From NCBI GenBank assembly GCA_028281765.1, contig JANQJF010000045.1, forward strand, positions 1 through 64,000: 64,000 nucleotides of DNA. Direction: 5' to 3'. The position numbers and the translations under genes are program-made. Positions 59,964 to 64,000 of this stretch are shown in pieces. The stretch's first letter is position 1; each line of letters opens with the position of its first letter. The notes beneath the pieces are model-generated. The model made no database searches, was not told the origin of the DNA, and worked only from the letters and a program-made list of their open reading frames with translations. The DNA is from Planctomycetota bacterium (GTDB taxonomy: Bacteria; Planctomycetota; UBA1135; UBA2386).

Positions 59964-61523
59964 ATGAGAACGATTCCCACCCTGGCGGCTCTCGGACTGG
60001 TTGCGACAGCCGCGACGGCGCAGGTCGACAACCTGCGCATCACCGAAGTCATGCCGACGACCGACCAGGTCGAGATCACCAATACCGGACCCGCGTTCAG
60101 CGTGGCCTCGGACGTGCGCTTCTGCCACCGCTTCAACTACGCGTCTTCGGTCCCCGCGGGGACGGTGTTCGGGGCCGGCGAAGCCCTCGTGTTCACGGTC
60201 AGCGCACTGGACGACGCCGACTCCGATCTCTGGATCTACCGTTCGCCCACGTTCGCGGATCCGAACGAGATCATCCATGGCGTGAAGTACGGCCCCGCCC
60301 CGAGCGTCGGCCGGACCCAGATCGCGTCGACGGTCGGACTGTGGCCCGACGCCACGGCGTTCGCACCGGCGCCCGGTGCCGGGCAGAGCCTGGCGTTCGA
60401 CGGCTTCGGCAATGACCCGCAGGACTGGTACGTCGACGCGACGCCGAGTCTGGGTCAGGCGGACCCGAGCGCGGTCGGCACCACGCCCGCCGGTCTGGGT
60501 GTGCCGACCGGGACCGCGGACTTCGAGCAGGTCGCGCTCGGCGACAGCGTCGAGGCGCTCATCAACTGGCCGCTCATCGATGGTGGGAGCGTCGACGGCG
60601 ACTTCGACGTGCGGGTCGTCGGGGACGTCGAGGGGGCGTCGGGTCCCGCGCCGACGCCGGGATCGACGCGCTGGCTCCGGGTTCGGGACCAGGATGGCGC
60701 CGCCGCAAATCGCTTCTACTCCGGCACGCTGAACAGCGGCGGGCCGTTCTCCTACGAGCTGCGGTTCTTCGCCTACTTGATCGAGGTGCCGCCGGTCGCT
60801 GCGCCCAGCAAGCCGCGCGTCACGGTCCAGCACGTCGTCAACGGCGGTGGCTTCACGAACACCTGGGGGATCGAATTCGACGAGGCGGGCGCGTCCTTGG
60901 TCGTTCTCGCGAGCGGTGGTTCCCCGACGATTCTGCCGATCGGTGGAACGGGCCCCGGTGCGTGGTCCGAGATCGTGCTCGCCGTCGACTTCGCCTCGAG
61001 CACGGTCTCGGCTTCGACGGTCTCGGGCGCGTCGGTCACCGCACAGATCGCGCCGGCCGGAAACGTCGACCCCGCGGGTCTGCGCTTCTGCTACCGCGGT
61101 GAAGGCGCCGGTAACGTCGCGACGCTGCTGTTCGACGACATCGGCTTCGCCTTCGAGTTCTGTCAGCACGATCTCGGATTCCAGGGGCCCGGAACGGCGG
61201 TCGCGAGCCTGTGTGGGTTCGGCCTCGACGCCGGCCAGCGCAGCACCTACGCGGTCGCCGGTGCGCCGAGCAGCGCACTCGGCACGCTGCTGGTGTCGTT
61301 CGACGGCGGTGCCAACACGTCGATTCTCGGCGGCACGCTGGTCTCGATCGGCACCTTCGCGTTCAGCGTGCCGCTGACTGCGGACGCCTCCGGCGCGCTT
61401 TCGCTGGATGTCGGTGGCAGCTCCGTCGTGAACGACTTCGTGCTGCAGAGCGTCTTCCTCGATCCGAGCACCGTGGGTGGCGTCGCGTTCACGAACGCGA
61501 TTCTCGCCCGCGCCGGGCAGTAG
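59964..61523 (+). CDS. secreted lamin-tail/beta-rich protein, function unknown
   Basis: A 519-residue protein with signal peptide (TIPTLAALGLVATAATAQ). The mature N-terminus (VDNLRITEVMPTTDQVEITNTG) has the look of a lamin-tail domain (about 20-150; later YGPAPSVGRTQIASTVG). A concanavalin-like sandwich follows (about 175-390; NRFYSGTLNSGGPFSYELRF). A C-terminal beta domain of about 125 residues ends in GGVAFTNAILARAGQ. ATG 59964 is chosen at the signal peptide; the open frame upstream overlaps the purF start region and is not credible. Lamin-tail domains are common in secreted bacterial proteins of diverse activity. Confidence 0.76.
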   Translation: MRTIPTLAALGLVATAATAQVDNLRITEVMPTTDQVEITNTGPAFSVASDVRFCHRFNYASSVPAGTVFGAGEALVFTVSALDDADSDLWIYRSPTFADPNEIIHGVKYGPAPSVGRTQIASTVGLWPDATAFAPAPGAGQSLAFDGFGNDPQDWYVDATPSLGQADPSAVGTTPAGLGVPTGTADFEQVALGDSVEALINWPLIDGGSVDGDFDVRVVGDVEGASGPAPTPGSTRWLRVRDQDGAAANRFYSGTLNSGGPFSYELRFFAYLIEVPPVAAPSKPRVTVQHVVNGGGFTNTWGIEFDEAGASLVVLASGGSPTILPIGGTGPGAWSEIVLAVDFASSTVSASTVSGASVTAQIAPAGNVDPAGLRFCYRGEGAGNVATLLFDDIGFAFEFCQHDLGFQGPGTAVASLCGFGLDAGQRSTYAVAGAPSSALGTLLVSFDGGANTSILGGTLVSIGTFAFSVPLTADASGALSLDVGGSSVVNDFVLQSVFLDPSTVGGVAFTNAILARAGQ

Positions 61524-61558
61524 GGTCGACAGGCGCGAGTCGGGCTGGCCGGTTCGCG

Positions 61559-62623
61559 TTACCGCCGCGTCGGCGCGTCCTTCGAGAAGTCTCGGAACTC
61601 TGTGCCGTCCCAGCGGCACGCGCCGTCTCCCGCGCTGCCGAACCAGATGTTGCCGTCCTTGTCTTCGAGGAGGCAGTAGACGGTGTCGAGGGTCAGTCCC
61701 TTCTCGCGATCGAACGGCGTGAAGATCTTCCCGTCGAAGCGCGTTGCGCCGCCGCCCTGGAAGTTCGGGAAACCGCCCGGGTGGCCGAACCACACGTTGC
61801 CCTTGCGGTCGATGATCATCGAGCCGACGAAGTCCTGGAGCAGGCCGTCCTTCGTCGTGTAGGTGGTCAGCTCGTCACCGTCGAATCGGTAGGCGCCACC
61901 GTGACCTCCGAACCAGACCGCGCCCTTCTCGTCGACGACGATGGCGCGGACGTTCTGGAACGTGCGACCGACTTCATCGGCGAGGTTCGTGAACTTCTTA
62001 CCGTCGTAGCAACACACGCCACCCTGGGTGCCGATCCAGAGTCGACCCTCCGCGTCCTGATCGATCGCGTAGACCGAGTCGTGGATCAGCCCGTCCTTCG
62101 TCGTCAGCACCGTCGTCGATTCGCCGTCGAAGCGGCCGAGGCCGCCTTGGGTGCCGAACCAGACGTTCTCGTCGCGGTCCTCGAAGATCCAGCTGATGCA
62201 GTCGTGTGGGAGTCCGGCTCGGTCGTGGACCTGCCCCTCCGTGCGCGGGTGCTCGGGTGCCTCGCGCGTGAGGCGGACGACGGACTCTCCGTCGTATCGC
62301 GCCGCGCCGTGGAGCACCGAGCCGAACCACAGGACCCCGGCGCGCGTCTCTCGCACGGCGAATACGCGGGAGCCTTCGAGTTCAGTCTTCGCCCCGAAGT
62401 TCGTGAAGGTCTTCCCGTCGTAGCGGATCGGGCCGCCGAACGAAGCGAACCACACGTTGCCGCTGCGGTCCTGCTCCATGTTGCGGATGATCACGCGCGG
62501 CATGTACGGCGTGGACTCGGCCGGCGTCGGCTGGAAGTAGGGGTCACGCTCGGTTTCCTGGGCCTGCATGGAGCAGGCCACGAGGAGGGGAGCGATCAGG
62601 AGGCGGGGCGAAGGCGCGGTCAT
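61559..62623 (-). CDS. Reg_prop-type beta-propeller lipoprotein
   Basis: A 354-residue protein with lipoprotein signal (LLIAPLLVAC). About seven repeats of roughly 40 residues follow, each with a N(V/I)WFG(T/S)xGG...YDG core (GNVWFASFGGPIRYDGKTF, ENVWFGTQGGLGRFDGEST, GRLWIGTQGGVCCYDGKKF, GAVWFGGHGGAYRFDGDEL, GNIWFGSAGDGACRWDGTEF). These are the propeller repeats of hybrid two-component sensors, here without any kinase part. It therefore probably acts as a periplasmic or surface binding propeller. It converges with the secreted gene to its left. Confidence 0.87.
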   Translation of the reverse strand: MTAPSPRLLIAPLLVACSMQAQETERDPYFQPTPAESTPYMPRVIIRNMEQDRSGNVWFASFGGPIRYDGKTFTNFGAKTELEGSRVFAVRETRAGVLWFGSVLHGAARYDGESVVRLTREAPEHPRTEGQVHDRAGLPHDCISWIFEDRDENVWFGTQGGLGRFDGESTTVLTTKDGLIHDSVYAIDQDAEGRLWIGTQGGVCCYDGKKFTNLADEVGRTFQNVRAIVVDEKGAVWFGGHGGAYRFDGDELTTYTTKDGLLQDFVGSMIIDRKGNVWFGHPGGFPNFQGGGATRFDGKIFTPFDREKGLTLDTVYCLLEDKDGNIWFGSAGDGACRWDGTEFRDFSKDAPTRR

Positions 62624-62711
62624 GGCGAGAGTCCTCGGGAAGCGATGCGTCGTGCACCGATGTCGTGGCTCTCGCGCGCGCTTGCAGAAACCCGCAGGCG
62701 TCGCGCGAGAA

Positions 62712-63512
62712 TCACATCGGGATCAGCATTCGCGTCGAGATCCCGACGAGGATACGCGACGCGAGTGCGCCGATCGACGTCCGCTCGAGCACGGCGGGGC
62801 CATCGGCGTCGCCGGGCGAGAATGTGACCCAGCTCTGGCCGTCCGCGTTCGTCAGCACTGCGTAGGTCTCGGCCGAGCGAACCTCGTTCTCGGCGCAGTA
62901 CATGACGCTGACCATGCCGGCCGTGTTCGGCGCGCCGAGTGCCGTCATCGCGGACCGGGACTGCGATTCGTTCGCGCCGAGGATCTTCAGGGCGGCCGCG
63001 GCCTTGGGGTTCCCCGCGGCGCAGAGCTTCTTGAGGACCGCGAACTTCGACTGGGTCGCTTCGAATCGCGCTTCCTCGTCGATCGACTCGGCCGCGGCGC
63101 CGACGAACGCGGCGGCGGCTCCGGCCGCAGCGGCCATGGACGGCTCGACGCGCACCGCGAAGCGCCCGTCGGGTCGGCGAGTAGTCTGCACGACATGGGT
63201 GTCGCGCGCGTGATGGGTGATCGTGCGCGCGCCGCCGTCTTCGCGCCGCACGGTGACGAGCACGATCTGCGGATCGGCCAGCGTCTCGGCGATCTCGCGG
63301 AACGACGGATCGAAGCGCATGCTGCCCGGATCGTCGCCGGGTACGAGTCGGCCGGACGCCGTGAGTAGGTCGCGGCCCTGCTCGAAGAACGCATCGGCGT
63401 TCGCCGGCGGGGGAGCGAACGGCTCGCGGCCCCAGCCGACGATGGAGTCGACCTCCATGTAGCTGAACGTGAGCGCGAACTCTCTCGGATCGATGTGGAG
63501 TGTTTCGGTCAT
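62712..63512 (-). CDS. soluble protein of unknown function (weak EspG-like pattern)
   Basis: A 266-residue cytosolic protein without signal peptide. The N-terminal half has a helix-strand pattern (GRLVPGDDPGSMRFDPSFREIAETLADPQIVLVTVRRE) faintly reminiscent of EspG-type chaperones of ESX secretion. A middle Ala-rich helix (about 130-190) and a C-terminal domain (VSVMYCAENEVRSAETYAVL) follow. The family assignment is weak and should not be relied on. It lies 4 bp after the amphipathic-helix gene, so the two form an operon. Confidence 0.6.
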   Translation of the reverse strand: MTETLHIDPREFALTFSYMEVDSIVGWGREPFAPPPANADAFFEQGRDLLTASGRLVPGDDPGSMRFDPSFREIAETLADPQIVLVTVRREDGGARTITHHARDTHVVQTTRRPDGRFAVRVEPSMAAAAGAAAAFVGAAAESIDEEARFEATQSKFAVLKKLCAAGNPKAAAALKILGANESQSRSAMTALGAPNTAGMVSVMYCAENEVRSAETYAVLTNADGQSWVTFSPGDADGPAVLERTSIGALASRILVGISTRMLIPM

Positions 63513-63516
63513 CGTC

Positions 63517-64000
63517 TCAGTTCCAGATGTAGTCCCATGCGTCGCTCAGTTTCTCCGCCGCGGCCTCGGCCACGTCGCTCGCGGCGTCGCGCGCGGTTTC
63601 GACGGCGTCGACGACCGTGTCCGTCACGGACTCGCGTGCGTCGCTCGCGGCTTCCGCGACTTCGCGGGCGGCGTCCGCGACCGTGGAAACGGTCTCCTCC
63701 GCGACGCGACGCGCCGCATCGGCGGCATCGCCCGCCGCATCGGTCGCCCGATCGACGATTTCGCTCACGCCGTCCTTCGCGTCGTCCATCCTGTCCTGGA
63801 TCACGTCGATCGCGTCGTCGATTGCATCCGTGACGGTGTCGCGCGCCGTCTTGGCGGCCTTCTCCGCGGCGATGAGTGCGTCGTTGAACGCCTCCTCGGC
63901 CGTGGCCTTGCCCTTCTTCGCGAGCTCGACCGCGGCTTCGATCCCGTCCTTGCCGGCGTAGACGACGTCGATCGTTCCGCACATCAGCTTCGTCGAGACG
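63517..64000 (-). CDS. amphipathic Ala-rich helical protein (may extend beyond window)
   Basis: At least 155 residues from an ATG at 63984. The frame stays open to the right edge (VSTKL precedes MCGTIDVV), so the start may lie outside. From about residue 20 it is one long Ala/Asp/Val-rich helix with 11-residue periodicity (repeats such as AKTARDTVTDAIDDAIDVIQ, AADAARRVAEETVSTVADAA), like LEA or apolipoprotein-type proteins. It ends KLSDAWDYIWN. Such helices can coat membranes or act as partners of a chaperone. It lies directly upstream of the 62712-63512 gene (4 bp apart). Confidence 0.65.
   Translation of the reverse strand, partial: VSTKLMCGTIDVVYAGKDGIEAAVELAKKGKATAEEAFNDALIAAEKAAKTARDTVTDAIDDAIDVIQDRMDDAKDGVSEIVDRATDAAGDAADAARRVAEETVSTVADAAREVAEAASDARESVTDTVVDAVETARDAASDVAEAAAEKLSDAWDYIWN

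Overview
The window is a high-GC, gene-dense bacterial chromosome segment. It holds about 37 full-length genes, one partial gene at each edge, one broken gene and one gene interrupted by an in-frame TGA. The gene content suggests a Planctomycetota-type bacterium: large secreted beta-sandwich proteins with Sec signals, an FG-GAP repeat protein, a Ser/Thr kinase with TPRs, a multiheme cytochrome with HEAT repeats, peptidase-M50/HlyD proteins beside a giant surface protein, and lipid A-type acylation. This placement is inferred from gene content; no rRNA or other phylogenetic marker was seen.

Layout. (1) 1-6.5 kb, plus strand: the 3' end of a large surface protein gene, then a tightly packed operon of an HlyD-like adaptor, a small PilZ-like protein, a GAF/HlyD membrane protein and an M50-like/HlyD protein. 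It looks like a dedicated exporter that has no ATPase in view. (2) 6.5-10.6 kb, minus: a GH15 enzyme coupled to a fused trehalose-6-phosphate synthase/phosphatase. (3) 10.7-17.9 kb: two paralogous secreted proteins (minus) and a divergent GH16 enzyme (plus), all built from the same jelly-roll module. (4) 18.2-25.6 kb, plus: a five-gene, mostly translationally coupled operon of lipoprotein propeller, iron-type ABC transporter (binding protein, permease, ATPase) and pentaheme cytochrome with HEAT repeats. (5) 25.6-34.2 kb, minus: an FG-GAP protein, an N-formylglutamate-amidohydrolase-like protein, a GH30 lipoprotein, a probable selenoprotein and a transglutaminase-like protein. (6) 34.4-40.1 kb, plus: secreted proteins, one with a C39-like peptidase domain, plus a DUF427 protein. 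(7) 40.2-45.0 kb, minus: a small membrane protein, an acyltransferase and a Ser/Thr kinase. (8) 45.0-55.3 kb: a beta-glucan utilisation locus. GH17, a GPH-type symporter, a large GH94-clan phosphorylase and a ROK regulator are on minus; two divergent secreted module proteins are on plus. (9) 55.3-64 kb: a terminator, a palindromic repeat element, a membrane protein, a broken DUF3667 gene, a patatin lipoprotein, purF, a secreted protein, a Reg_prop propeller and two genes of unclear function.

How the parts fit. Five copies of an inverted repeat, TTAGTT-N9-AACTAA or a 1-2 mismatch variant with identical spacing, lie upstream of the ROK gene, its divergent secreted neighbour, both 10.7-14.9 kb paralogues and the GH16 gene. 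They link loci almost 40 kb apart into one probable ROK-controlled beta-1,3-glucan (laminarin-like) regulon. In the suggested scheme, secreted modules and GH16 act outside the cell, lipoprotein GH17 and GH30 trim oligomers, the GPH symporter imports them and the phosphorylase cleaves them inside. Many secreted proteins also share a C-terminal domain of about 120 residues that may be a surface-sorting or anchoring element.
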